A stretch of DNA of 64,000 nucleotides from Gammaproteobacteria bacterium (lineage in GTDB: Bacteria > Pseudomonadota > Gammaproteobacteria > SZUA-152), in assembly GCA_011321815.1 (NCBI GenBank), contig DROS01000069.1:62001-126000 (forward strand), read 5' to 3'. A program made the position numbers and the translations under genes. Every line of letters starts with the position of its first letter. Position 1 is the first letter of the stretch. The notes under the pieces were generated by a model that was not told where the DNA came from, did not search any database, and saw only the letters and a list, made by a program, of their open reading frames with translations. Positions 1 through 7,854 of the stretch are shown piece by piece.

Positions 1-1
1 T

Positions 2-478
2 TATTACAACTGGCCGGGGTTTTTGCCGGTGTTGTTATTGTTTACCAGCTTTATTGGTGGCTGCGCAGGTTCCACTGGTGGCGGGCTCAAAGTGGTCCGG
101 TTTTTGTTGCTGGTCAAGCAGGGATTGCGGGAAATTTTCCGCCTGATTCATCCCAATGCGCAGATTCCGGTTAAAATTGGCAACAAACCTTTGCCCGAGC
201 GGGTCATCAATGCAGTGTGGGGTTTTTTTGCGCTGTATATTGCCTCATTCGCGGTGATGATGTTGTTGATTATGATGACAGGACTGGATCAGGTCACAGC
301 CTTTTCCGCCGTAGCGGCTTCCATGAACAACCTTGGCCCCGGTCTGGGCGATGTGGGCGCACATTACGGCGATATCAACGCCACCGCAAAATGGATTTTG
401 TGCTTTGCCATGCTGCTGGGGCGGTTGGAAATCTTTACCTTACTGGTGTTGCTGACGCCGGCTTTCTGGCGTAAATAA
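2..478 (+). CDS. trkH: Trk-type K+ uptake channel subunit TrkH, C-terminal part
   Basis: This is the C-terminal end of an inner-membrane potassium channel subunit; the 5' part lies outside the window and the frame is open from base 2. TrkH normally has four pore loops. The fragment shows the motif CAGSTGGG (about residues 21-28 of the fragment) and, further on, NNLGPGLG, which fit the last two selectivity-filter loops. Hydrophobic helices lie between and after them, and the protein ends in FWRK. Family members are about 480 residues, so roughly one third is present. TrkH works with the cytoplasmic NAD-binding gate TrkA, which is not in the window. The product call is firm. Confidence 0.93.
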   Translation, partial: YYNWPGFLPVLLLFTSFIGGCAGSTGGGLKVVRFLLLVKQGLREIFRLIHPNAQIPVKIGNKPLPERVINAVWGFFALYIASFAVMMLLIMMTGLDQVTAFSAVAASMNNLGPGLGDVGAHYGDINATAKWILCFAMLLGRLEIFTLLVLLTPAFWRK

Positions 479-552
479 CGCCGCACTTCCTCAAGGGGCT
501 TTCACCGCATATTTGTTTGTCTTTATTCAATAAAGGAATGCTTATCCCTGAT

Positions 553-867
553 CTACTCGTGCGGAATGCGATAGGCATCCATTTCCACCTCGCGCAGGGC
601 CTGTCCGAACATTACGATACGCCCTTGATACCGTTCAGCGCCATCGCTGGTAAATTCAAAAAAATATAAACGGCATAACTGGATTTTTCCTTGTGCATTA
701 CGCCGGAACCATTGCCGTTTCCGTTCGACGGTGTCGTCGAGAAATTGTACCCCGGCCTGTTGACAGGCCCGCAACCCAGCGTTGCGGGCAAGTTCCTGAG
801 TGCGCACACTGTCCCACCAATACCATATGCTCAGCCCCAATATGATCAGCCACAAAATGTCGGTCAT
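553..867 (-). CDS. DUF3301 family small membrane-anchored protein
   Basis: This 104-residue protein begins with a hydrophobic segment (about residues 5-20, ILWLIILGLSIWYWW). The following soluble part is rich in Arg and aromatic residues and includes an RQWFRR stretch and a YFFEF strand. This arrangement matches the gammaproteobacterial DUF3301 family, whose function is unknown. It is convergent with trkH, with about 75 bases between the two stops. The N-terminal helix could be a signal anchor, leaving the rest in the periplasm or cytoplasm. No catalytic motif is visible. Confidence 0.8.
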   Translation of the reverse strand: MTDILWLIILGLSIWYWWDSVRTQELARNAGLRACQQAGVQFLDDTVERKRQWFRRNAQGKIQLCRLYFFEFTSDGAERYQGRIVMFGQALREVEMDAYRIPHE

Positions 868-1007
868 TGTGGGTTAGGGGGGGTAACAATCACCGTTCGT
901 GGTGCGATTCTGGCCCTTTTCCGCGCCTTGCCGGCACGAAAAATACCTCAGAATCGTATTCACGAAGGTCATTGTTAACATCCCTTAGCATCCCCCGAAA
1001 TCGGCAT

Positions 1008-1211
1008 TTAATAATGTGGTGGCGGTGGTTCGTTCGCCAGTTCGGCAATGTTGCCAGCATTGCTATCTTGCAGCTGTTGTCGCAAGTGAGAGAGGTCATC
1101 CTGCAATTTGTTAATCAGTGTATGCTGCGCCAGCAATACGCCATTTATTTCTTCCAGTGCCGCCTCCTGGTGTGTGAGACGGATTTCCAGGTCGGTTATT
1201 CTGTTTTCCAT
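1008..1211 (-). CDS. slyX: SlyX family coiled-coil protein
   Basis: The 67-residue product is almost entirely a predicted coiled coil with heptad-like spacing of Leu and Ile (LEIRLTHQEAALEEI and following). It ends in PPPPHY, which is the characteristic C-terminus of SlyX. Length agrees with the family (about 70 residues). The function of SlyX is not established; it is a widespread small cytoplasmic protein of gammaproteobacteria. It lies on the minus strand, upstream of the DUF3301 gene in the direction of transcription, with about 140 bases between them. Confidence 0.88.
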   Translation of the reverse strand: MENRITDLEIRLTHQEAALEEINGVLLAQHTLINKLQDDLSHLRQQLQDSNAGNIAELANEPPPPHY

Positions 1212-1320
1212 TGCAGAGTCATTCCGGTTGAGTTGATGGTATTTGTGGGTTTTAAATATAGAATGAATGATCTTTCGCTATTGGCCGTCGGTGGTCAAGT
1301 GAAGTTTGCTCTCTGTTAAA

Positions 1321-1431
1321 CCTAAATTAATCCGTTGAATCTACTGCGAACGCCTATGACACAGAATCCAAAAAGTCTTTTATCTTCAGCGCTATAGTCG
1401 CTCTCGCTACGATCCAGCTGATTAATTTAGG
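1321..1431. mobile_element. MITE copy 1 (internally deleted), 111 bp
   Basis: The element starts with CCTAAATTAATC and ends with GATTAATTTAGG, an inverted pair. It is flanked on both sides by the same five bases TTAAA (1316-1320 and 1432-1436), which looks like a target-site duplication. It is homologous to the reverse complement of the element at 5666-5840. It shares the stretch around CTGCGAACG near one end and AAAAAGTC plus GTCGCTCTCG near the other, but lacks about 64 bases of the central hairpin. It contains no ORF, so it would be non-autonomous. It sits directly before the methyltransferase gene. Confidence 0.8.
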
Positions 1432-1453
1432 TTAAACAATGTATGTGGGAACA

Positions 1454-2038
1454 ATGTCAGTAAAATACGAGCAGGAAAAGTGGGATCGCCGGTATGCGGC
1501 TGCAAAGGGTAAACCCCGGGCAGCGCAGGTTTTGTGGGAGGGGCATCATCTATTGCCACCATCGGGCGATGCCCTGGATCTGGCCTGTGGCCTGGGTGGC
1601 AATGCGTTGTTATTGGCACAGGCGGGGTTGACTGTACAGGCCTGGGATTTGTCACCGGTGGCAATCGCAGCACTGCAATCACGAGCGGCGGCGGCGCGTT
1701 TGCATGTGCAGGCTGTTGTACGTGACGTGGATGCGCAACCACCGATGCCTGCATCATTTGATGTTATTACCGTCAGTTATTTTTTGCAGCGGGCTCTGGT
1801 GCCGGCATTGTGTGCGGCATTGCGCCCCGGTGGCTTGTTGTTTTATCAGACATTTGTAAAAGACAAAGTGTTTCAGACAGGCCCGGCCAATGCTGATTTT
1901 TTATTGGCCGAAAGTGAACTGCTGACGATGTTCGCGCCGTTGTGCCTGCGGGTGTATCACGAAGCAGGTGCGTTGGGTGATATCACGCAAGGGCTACGCA
2001 ACGAAGCCTTGTTTATCGGACAAAAAACCGAAGAATAA
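1454..2038 (+). CDS. Class I SAM-dependent methyltransferase (TehB-like)
   Basis: The protein has the Rossmann motif I of class I methyltransferases (ALDLACGLGGNALLLAQ, about residues 40-56), an acidic motif II region (VQAWDLSP), and later FDVITVSYFLQR and LRPGGLLFYQTF, the usual motif IV and post-motif strands. The overall pattern resembles tellurite-resistance TehB and related small-molecule methyltransferases; the substrate cannot be read from sequence. I chose the ATG at 1454, preceded by GTGGGAA. An in-frame ATG at 1439 lies only eight bases beyond the end of the MITE at 1321-1431, so the insertion may have replaced the native 5' region. It is convergent with cysB, with 15 bases between stops. 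Confidence 0.85.
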   Translation: MSVKYEQEKWDRRYAAAKGKPRAAQVLWEGHHLLPPSGDALDLACGLGGNALLLAQAGLTVQAWDLSPVAIAALQSRAAAARLHVQAVVRDVDAQPPMPASFDVITVSYFLQRALVPALCAALRPGGLLFYQTFVKDKVFQTGPANADFLLAESELLTMFAPLCLRVYHEAGALGDITQGLRNEALFIGQKTEE

Positions 2039-2053
2039 TCAATCTCCGGCGTT

Positions 2054-3007
2054 TTATCGCACTGCCTGATTCTCACCCTTGGTTGATTCCCAGTGCAGAA
2101 TACCTTCCACTGCGTCTTCGGTGAGCTGTGGGGTGATATGGGTAATAAATGCGTAAACATAGTTGCGTAAGTGACGACCACGGTGCACACATACACAACT
2201 GGTGCTGGGCCGGAACAGGTGTCCGGCGGGCATCACGGTGAGGTTGTTGTCTTCGGCATCATTCAGCGCTGTTTCGGCAATCAGACCTACTCCCAGCCCC
2301 AAGCGGACATATTTTTTTATGATGTCGGAATCCAGCGCGGTGAGCGCAATGTTGGTGAGCAGGCTTTCGTCGGTAAAAGCCTGATTAATGGCGGCACGGC
2401 CGGCGACCTCATGATCGTAGGTAATCAACGGGTATTTTGCCAGTGCAGACAGCGTCAGCTCGGGTTCCTGGCTTAATGGGTGCCCGGGGGGGGTGATGGC
2501 CGACAGGCTCCACTCCCGGTAAGGCAGCATGACCAGTTCCTTGGGCATATTTTTGCTTGCGGTGGTCACCGCGACATCGGCAGTACGACTGAGCAACATA
2601 TCGTAAATCTGTTGGGTGTCTCCTTGGTGAATGCGCAGTTTTACGTCGGGGTAAATTTCAGCGAATTTGGCAATCACTTCCGGTAGGGCGTGGTAGGCCT
2701 GGGTGTGCGTGGTGGCTATGGACAGTGTGCCTTTGGTGTCATCGTTTACCTGTTGGGCCACCTGGCGGATATTTTCGGCTTCGGTAAGGATGCGCTCTGC
2801 CATGGTGATGATGCTTTCACCCGCCTGGGTAACGCCGGTGAGCCGTTTGCCGTGCCGCTCAAAAATCTGCGTATTCAATTCTTCTTCGAGCAGGCGGATC
2901 TGGGTGCTGATGCCTGACTGGGCAGTGAACAGACGTTCGGCCGCTGTGGTGACATTCAGTCCCCGCCTGGCAACCTCGCAGATATACCGTAGTTGTTGCA
3001 GTTTCAC
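2054..3007 (-). CDS. cysB: LysR-type sulfur regulator CysB
   Basis: This is a LysR-family transcription factor of about 317 residues that in relatives activates cysteine and sulfate assimilation genes in response to N-acetylserine. The N-terminal helix-turn-helix is clear (TAAERLFTAQSGISTQIR). With the GTG start at 3007 the protein begins with KLQQLRY after the initiator. The ligand-binding residues then fall at Thr100, Thr102 and Gln103 (TTHTQ), the positions known in enterobacterial CysB. An AAGAGG ribosome site lies the right distance before this GTG; another in-frame GTG nine bases upstream is less well placed. The CysB family follows with ARYAL, here changed to AYHAL. Confidence 0.93.
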   Translation of the reverse strand: MKLQQLRYICEVARRGLNVTTAAERLFTAQSGISTQIRLLEEELNTQIFERHGKRLTGVTQAGESIITMAERILTEAENIRQVAQQVNDDTKGTLSIATTHTQAYHALPEVIAKFAEIYPDVKLRIHQGDTQQIYDMLLSRTADVAVTTASKNMPKELVMLPYREWSLSAITPPGHPLSQEPELTLSALAKYPLITYDHEVAGRAAINQAFTDESLLTNIALTALDSDIIKKYVRLGLGVGLIAETALNDAEDNNLTVMPAGHLFRPSTSCVCVHRGRHLRNYVYAFITHITPQLTEDAVEGILHWESTKGENQAVR

Positions 3008-3296
3008 CGCAAGCACCTCTTATATTGGTATAGGATAAAATTATATCTCGTTATATTTTCTGAGTATTTGAAATCAGACCCACCTTTTTACCACAAAAAT
3101 ACACCAATGAGCATCTAAATATTGATAAATATTTCCCAAATCATGAAATTGGAAAACTATCGTGATATTTATCACGTTTTCATAGAAGGAGTGTTCAGCA
3201 CATCCGGTAATGGCCGTAAGAATTCATGAGTAACGCATCACACAATGCGTAGAAAAATTGAACCCAGATTACCCATAACCGGACAGCAGGAGAACG
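3008..3296. promoter_or_regulatory. cysB / Sel1-gene divergent intergenic region
   Basis: About 290 bases without a gene separate the divergent cysB and Sel1-repeat genes. The stretch is AT-rich near cysB. On the minus strand a perfect TATAAT (3045-3040) lies about 35 bases before the cysB start and is a candidate -10 box; no good -35 is seen. Towards the plus-strand gene, CGTGATATTTATCACG (about 3161-3176) forms a short palindrome that could be an operator. AGGAGA precedes the Sel1-gene start. No ORF in the gap looks real. Confidence 0.35.
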
Positions 3297-4127
3297 ATGA
3301 TGATTTTTGTACCTCGTCACACACAGAATGCAACACGTAGCGCGCCAGGCGTTTTTTGCAAAGTCATTATCGGCTTATCGCTGAGTATTGCGGCCTTTGG
3401 TGCACAGGCTGATTTATATGAAGATGGCCTGATGGCTTATGCCGTGGGTAATTATGCCAAGGCGGGACAGCATTTTATGGATGCTGCGGATGCAGGTAAT
3501 GCAGGAGCAGAGCACATGCTGATGCGTCTGTTTGAGGAGAATAAACTTTATGCCAAGGATATACAGGCTGAAACTCTGAAATGGACACGCAGAGCGGCGG
3601 AAAAAGGTGTGGTGCATGCACAGCTTTCTTTGGGCAGGATTTATGCGGAAAAACAAGGTGATGTGAAGGCTGCCGTTGAGTGGTATCGCAAGGCCGCAGA
3701 ACAGGGTCACCCGGATGCGTATTATCAATTGGGTGCCGTGTTTGCCAAGGGTGCGAAAGGCGTGGAGGCCGATACGCAGGAAAGCCGCCGTTTGTATCAG
3801 ATTGCGGCTTCCGAGTTTGATGTATATGCGCAAAAGGGCAGTGCAGATGCGCAATACAAGCTGGCTGGTATGTATCAGCAGGGTTTGGGTATGAAAACCA
3901 ATATAGTGTTGACGGTGAAGTGGATGGAAAAAGCGGCCTTGCAAGGTCATGCATTGGCGCAGTTGAGTCTGGGCCGCCTGTATGCCGAAGGCACTGATGT
4001 GCCGCGTGATGTCCGTGAGGCACGTTTTTGGCTGCATCTGGCTGCGGCACAGGGTGAGCAGGATGCCGTTGTGGCGCTGAATAAACTCAAGGCAAGCGAA
4101 GATACGAAGGTTGCTTTGGCTATGTGA
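3297..4127 (+). CDS. Secreted Sel1-like repeat (SLR/TPR) protein
   Basis: A 276-residue protein with an N-terminal signal sequence (hydrophobic core VIIGLSLSIAAFGAQA, likely cleaved near residue 38). Tandem Sel1-like repeats of about 36 residues follow, recognisable by A-x-x-x-L-G-x-x-Y/F-x-x-G spacing: LSLGRIYAEK, YQLGAVFAKG, YKLAGMYQQG and LSLGRLYAEG. Such alpha/alpha repeats are protein-interaction scaffolds, here probably periplasmic. The start is the first ATG of ATGATG, after AGCAGGAGAACG. A strong intrinsic terminator follows, so the gene is a single transcription unit. The partner is not known; no neighbouring gene points to one. Confidence 0.85.
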   Translation: MMIFVPRHTQNATRSAPGVFCKVIIGLSLSIAAFGAQADLYEDGLMAYAVGNYAKAGQHFMDAADAGNAGAEHMLMRLFEENKLYAKDIQAETLKWTRRAAEKGVVHAQLSLGRIYAEKQGDVKAAVEWYRKAAEQGHPDAYYQLGAVFAKGAKGVEADTQESRRLYQIAASEFDVYAQKGSADAQYKLAGMYQQGLGMKTNIVLTVKWMEKAALQGHALAQLSLGRLYAEGTDVPRDVREARFWLHLAAAQGEQDAVVALNKLKASEDTKVALAM

Positions 4128-4142
4128 TGAATCAGGGTTAAT

Positions 4143-4180
4143 AAAAAAGCCGCGACCATGGATAGGGTGGCGGCTTTTTG
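4143..4180 (+). terminator. Intrinsic terminator after the Sel1-repeat gene
   Basis: AAAAAGCCGC (4144-4153) pairs with GCGGCTTTTT (4170-4179) around a 16-base loop. The arms end in A and T runs, so it can act in both directions and may also serve the convergent HDOD gene. Confidence 0.8.
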
Positions 4181-4207
4181 GGTGGGTGCGTGATACAACT
4201 AACTACA

Positions 4208-5062
4208 TTAGTTGCCCATGAGCAGCGCGCGTGCCCCGTTGATTTGTGTTTGCACGTCGTCAATTGTCGGTGCGATGATAGCCTGGTCAAGCCCGGTCAG
4301 TTCCCAGGCGATATCGTGGATACGTGGAGCATTGTCCAGTTCGTGAGTGTTCAATTCGACCAGGGCGGCAATACTGTTGGCAATGTGCACAATGGCCGTT
4401 TCCACACGGTTCTGTTTGGCATGTGCCGGGTTGTGATGGTAGGCAATGCACTCTTGCAGGCTGACAGGCAATGACCAGCTGCGTGCCAGTTCGCTACCGA
4501 CTTCCGCGTGGTCAAAACTGATAATATCTCGCTCGGCCTCCTGGGATTCCAGTTCGTCCGGGCTGTCAAGACAGGCTTCAAGGGTTTGGCGCGAAAGATC
4601 CGGCAGGGTGTGGTACAACACCAGCTGGCCGATATCGTGTAACAGGCCTGCAACAAATACTGCTTCGCGTTGGCGTTTGAGACATTTCAGGGCGAGGGTG
4701 CGTGCGCACAGGGCGCAAAGAATGCTGTGTTCCCAGAAGCTCTCCATGGAAACCAGCTCGTTGGGGATACCATCAAAAGACTTACAGGCGGATGTGGCCA
4801 GGGCCAGATCGCGCACCTGTTGGGTACCGAGCACGGTAACGGCACGGGATACGGTATCTATTTGTGTGGACAGCCCGTACATGGGGCTGTTGGCAACCCG
4901 CAACAGCCGGGCAGTAAGGGCAACGTCCTGAGTGATGACGTGGGCAATGTCATCTGCGCTACTGGTAGGATCTTCCACCAGCTCGTTGAGTTTTACATAC
5001 GCTGCCGGTAGTGAAATCAGTTGTTCAACATTGCCCAGTAAATCCTGAATTTTTTCATTCAT
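4208..5062 (-). CDS. HDOD domain signalling protein
   Basis: The 284-residue protein is essentially one HDOD domain, a metal-lacking relative of the HD superfamily found in bacterial signalling and motility regulation. Typical sequence is seen: LPAAYVKLNELV, the helix ITQDVALTARLLRVANSPMYGL, VLGTQQVRDLAL, FWEHSI and FVAGLLHDIGQLVL. I chose the ATG at 5062 (MNEKIQDLL), because the upstream extension to 5143 is low-complexity, polar and unlike the family. It is downstream of the PilZ gene on the same strand with a gap of about 110 bases, so the two may be cotranscribed. Specific function unknown. Confidence 0.87.
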   Translation of the reverse strand: MNEKIQDLLGNVEQLISLPAAYVKLNELVEDPTSSADDIAHVITQDVALTARLLRVANSPMYGLSTQIDTVSRAVTVLGTQQVRDLALATSACKSFDGIPNELVSMESFWEHSILCALCARTLALKCLKRQREAVFVAGLLHDIGQLVLYHTLPDLSRQTLEACLDSPDELESQEAERDIISFDHAEVGSELARSWSLPVSLQECIAYHHNPAHAKQNRVETAIVHIANSIAALVELNTHELDNAPRIHDIAWELTGLDQAIIAPTIDDVQTQINGARALLMGN

Positions 5063-5172
5063 GGTCAGTATCTGTCCGGTTGCCTGATTGTTTGTATGCG
5101 ATCTGAAGCGCCCACTATGGGTGTGCTGAGTGAGTGCGGACACTTACAGGGTTTAGATGTACCATAGTAGTG

Positions 5173-5604
5173 CTAGTTGTCGTTGTCTTCTGTATCGGTG
5201 CCCGGGAAGTCCGTTGCATATTTCTGAATCCATTCCACGGCGGCTTGTTCGCCGCTGAGCTGACGTCCGTCTTTGTCGAAAACCTCCTGTTTATACTGTT
5301 CAATGTGGCAAATCTGTTCGACCATACGTGCCCGAAAAGAGTCATTTTCATCCATAAACTGGATGCCGATTTCAAAAGCGTTTTGCAGAGGATGACACCA
5401 GGTGACTTTACCAACGGCCTGAAATACGGGTGACACCAACGGAATTTTGATACGGATAGTGGTGCCTGGCCTCAGTGTGACCGTGGAATGAAAGGCGAGC
5501 CCACCCTGGCTGACATTTTTAAGATAATCGCTACCGTTTGTAACCAGCTCTTCCAGTTGAAAATCAACGGGAATGCTTGAAGGGTGTCGGATAAAGCTGC
5601 GCAT
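5173..5604 (-). CDS. PilZ domain protein, probable c-di-GMP receptor
   Basis: The protein carries the two cyclic-di-GMP binding motifs of PilZ domains: RSFIR (RxxxR) at its N-terminus and NVSQGG (N/DxSxxG) about 25 residues later. Beta strands follow (TTIRIKIPL, FQAVGKVTW, FEIGIQF). The conserved GxVxW and GIxF features are present. An acidic tail (TDTEDNDN) closes the protein. I place the start at the ATG at 5604, just before the RxxxR motif; an in-frame ATG at 5631 would add nine residues. It probably acts as an adaptor that responds to c-di-GMP made by enzymes such as the one encoded at 43.6-46.3 kb; the partner is unknown. Confidence 0.87.
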   Translation of the reverse strand: MRSFIRHPSSIPVDFQLEELVTNGSDYLKNVSQGGLAFHSTVTLRPGTTIRIKIPLVSPVFQAVGKVTWCHPLQNAFEIGIQFMDENDSFRARMVEQICHIEQYKQEVFDKDGRQLSGEQAAVEWIQKYATDFPGTDTEDNDN

Positions 5605-5665
5605 GATTTGCTTTGCTCTTAGTTTCCTCAAAAAACGCGACGGCTGTGCTGTGCGTGCGCGTTAT

Positions 5666-5840
5666 CCTAAATTAATCAGTTGAGCCGTCACGAGAGCGGC
5701 TAAGGTGCTCAAGATCAATGACTTTTTCGGTTATTTTGAATGAAAGCGTATCACCCATACGGTGAGTTCAAAATGTTCGAAAAAGTCATTGAGATTGAGT
5801 GCATTAGACGTTCGCAGCAGGCTCAACTGATTAATTTAGG
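5666..5840. mobile_element. MITE copy 2 (full length), 175 bp
   Basis: A 21-bp perfect terminal inverted repeat bounds the element (5666-5686 and 5820-5840, beginning CCTAAATTAATCAGTTGAG). It is flanked by a direct GTTAT duplication (5661-5665 and 5841-5845). Inside, 5715-5729 pairs perfectly with 5778-5792, and further nested pairs (ATTTTGAA with TTCAAAAT, TCACC with GGTGA) make the core one long hairpin. It has no coding capacity. The element lies between the PilZ and deacetylase genes, and is the fuller relative of the copy at 1321-1431, in opposite orientation. Confidence 0.88.
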
Positions 5841-5941
5841 GTTATCCTTCATGAAAAAATAGCCGGGTACCTGTTTGTATTCAAGGTAATATTGCATAGT
5901 CAGTGTATCTGTCTATTGGCGGCGGCAGCCGTTTTCGGGCG

Positions 5942-5958
5942 TATACCCGTAGCGTTTG
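5942..5958. repeat. Solo terminus matching the 47.7-kb inverted-repeat element
   Basis: Seventeen bases, TATACCCGTAGCGTTTG, are identical to the left end of the element at 47695-47855. No matching second end is visible nearby. The gap from 5841 to 6047 otherwise holds nothing I can name. It may be a remnant of the same repeat family. Confidence 0.4.
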
Positions 5959-6047
5959 AGGGTGAAAAGCGCATGACAGGCTTCTGTAATCCAGCCGGGT
6001 TTTCCAGGAATATCCTAATACACCGCAAAACGGGATAGAATTTGTTC

Positions 6048-7124
6048 ATGCGCTCATTGAAATGTCTTGAGAATTCCCGGTGTGCTTATTGGTCCAGCAT
6101 GCTGCTGGTGCTGTTAATGGGCAGTGGGCTGTCCAGTGTCAAGGCTGAAGAATCACAAGCCGTGGTGCTCATGTATCATCACTTTGGTGTGGACAAATAT
6201 CCGTCAACCAATATCCGGCTCACACAATTCGATGCCCATCTGGATTATTTGGCGCAGGCTGGGTATCAGGTCTGGCCGTTGGCAAAGGTGGTGGATTATG
6301 TGCGCGGGCAAAAGCCTTTTCCCGGGCGTGTCGTGGCCATTACCATGGATGATGCTTATCGTTCGGTGTTTGATGAAGCCTATCCACGGTTACGCAAACG
6401 TGGTTGGCCATTTACCGTTTTTGTTGCCACCGATGGTGTTGACCGGCATTTTCAAGCCTATATGAGTTGGCAGCAGATGCGTGAAATGCAGCAGTACGGG
6501 GCGAATTTTGAAAACCATTCAGCAACGCATGATTACCTGATTCGGCGTCAGAAAGATGAAACCGCCGCACAATGGCGTCAACGTATGCAGGATGACATCG
6601 GTCGTGCCCAGCAGCGTATCAAAGCGGAGCTGGGCAGGGCGCCGACATTTTTTGCGTATCCCTACGGTGAATATAACGAAGCGCTGGCGGGGCTGGTCAA
6701 TGAAATGGGGTTGGTGGCTTTGGGGCAGCAATCCGGGCCGGTGGGTTTAGGGGCAGATTTGCGTGCTTTACCACGCTTTCCGATGGCGGAGCGTTTTGCG
6801 GCTTTGCCGGATTTCAAACAAAAGCTGCAAAGTCTGGCCTTTCCCATTACCGCGGTACAGCCATGGGAGCCGGTGGTTACGGTAAAGGAGGCTCCGCAGA
6901 TGGGGATTGTGTTGGCGGCGAGTGATGCGCAACTGGATCGGTTATCGTGTTTTGTATCAGGTCAGGGTGCGGTGGCGGTCAGGTGGATTGATCGAAATAG
7001 GCGGCATTTTGTGGTGCAGGCGCCGGCCGCTTTACCGCGCGGGCGCAGTCGTTACAACTGCACTGCGCCATCGTCCCGGCCAGGGCGTTATTTCTGGTTC
7101 AGCCACCTGTGGATTGTGCCTTGA
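6048..7124 (+). CDS. Secreted polysaccharide deacetylase (NodB/PgaB-like)
   Basis: A 358-residue exported enzyme of carbohydrate-esterase family 4. After a signal peptide (hydrophobic MLLVLLMGSGLSSVKA) comes VVLMYHHFG, as in PgaB-type enzymes. The metal and catalytic motifs follow: ITMDDAY (about residue 100), the zinc-binding HSATH (about residue 156) and AYPYGEY (about residue 203). The first Asp of MDD would be the catalytic base. The C-terminal 100 residues are outside the NodB fold and may help bind the glycan. The likely role is de-N-acetylation of an envelope or exopolysaccharide. An upstream TTG at 6042 is also possible. It is convergent with the HPr gene. Confidence 0.87.
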   Translation: MRSLKCLENSRCAYWSSMLLVLLMGSGLSSVKAEESQAVVLMYHHFGVDKYPSTNIRLTQFDAHLDYLAQAGYQVWPLAKVVDYVRGQKPFPGRVVAITMDDAYRSVFDEAYPRLRKRGWPFTVFVATDGVDRHFQAYMSWQQMREMQQYGANFENHSATHDYLIRRQKDETAAQWRQRMQDDIGRAQQRIKAELGRAPTFFAYPYGEYNEALAGLVNEMGLVALGQQSGPVGLGADLRALPRFPMAERFAALPDFKQKLQSLAFPITAVQPWEPVVTVKEAPQMGIVLAASDAQLDRLSCFVSGQGAVAVRWIDRNRRHFVVQAPAALPRGRSRYNCTAPSSRPGRYFWFSHLWIVP

Positions 7125-7145
7125 TCCGGCAGGGTGTCTGTCAGG

Positions 7146-7415
7146 TTATTCGGCCTCGTCAAAGCGACGTGCGATAAGGTCTTCCAGCGCATCCAGCGCT
7201 TTTGTTGCATCTGTGCCGTCAGCGACCAATACCAGTTCTGTACCTTTGGCCGCGGCCAGCATCATTACCCCGAGAATGCTTTTGCCGTTAACTTCGGTGG
7301 TGTTCTTGATCAGTTTGATATCACTGCCAAATTGGCTGGCGAGCGCCACCAGTTTGGCAGCAGCGCGGGCGTGCAGGCCAAGTTTGTTGATAATGGTAAC
7401 GGGGCGGCGGGTCAT
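7146..7415 (-). CDS. HPr-family phosphocarrier (NPr type)
   Basis: At 89 residues this is a typical HPr protein. It carries the phospho-accepting His15 in GLHARAA and a serine at position 46 (GKS), the site phosphorylated by HPr kinase, whose gene is three genes upstream. No sugar-specific PTS permease is nearby, so this is the regulatory PTS, which passes phosphate from EI (outside the window) to EIIA proteins. It is the last gene of the minus-strand train, 24 bases after the EIIA gene. Confidence 0.92.
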   Translation of the reverse strand: MTRRPVTIINKLGLHARAAAKLVALASQFGSDIKLIKNTTEVNGKSILGVMMLAAAKGTELVLVADGTDATKALDALEDLIARRFDEAE

Positions 7416-7439
7416 GTTCAGGAATATTCTTGTTTTAGG

Positions 7440-7841
7440 TCAGGCTTCGTTGCGGCCGGGCAATAACATGACGCCTTGACGCCCGCCGTCCACAGCACGT
7501 TCCGCCATTTCAGTGAGCGACAATTCGGGATAGTTGAGTACCCGGATCAGCATGGACAGATTGAGACCGGCCACCACCATTACATCGTGGAGGCGAACAA
7601 GCCGGCAGGCTATATTTGATGGTGTTGCGCCACAGAGATCGGTGAGGATCAACACACCGTCACCACTATCCAGCTCGGTCACCATTTTTTCAGCACGGGC
7701 CGCCAGTGCGTCCGGATCATCGTCCAATGGCACATTCAGCACGCGGGTTGCCAGTGGGCAGACGCTGAGTGTTTTGACGCTGATATCCAGCATGGCATGG
7801 CCAAGGGATTCATGACTCACTAAAAGTACGCCAATGGTCAT
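7440..7841 (-). CDS. PTS EIIA component, mannose family
   Basis: The protein has 133 residues, the size of a stand-alone EIIA(Man) domain. It contains the phospho-accepting His10 in LLVSHESLG and the family signature LTDLCGATPSNIA. The absence of EIIB, EIIC or EIID partners nearby suggests a regulatory role rather than transport. In proteobacteria with this gene order it takes phosphate from HPr. It lies between rapZ (13 bases) and the HPr gene (24 bases), so the genes are almost certainly cotranscribed. Confidence 0.9.
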   Translation of the reverse strand: MTIGVLLVSHESLGHAMLDISVKTLSVCPLATRVLNVPLDDDPDALAARAEKMVTELDSGDGVLILTDLCGATPSNIACRLVRLHDVMVVAGLNLSMLIRVLNYPELSLTEMAERAVDGGRQGVMLLPGRNEA

Positions 7842-7854
7842 GACAGGTTCTCAG

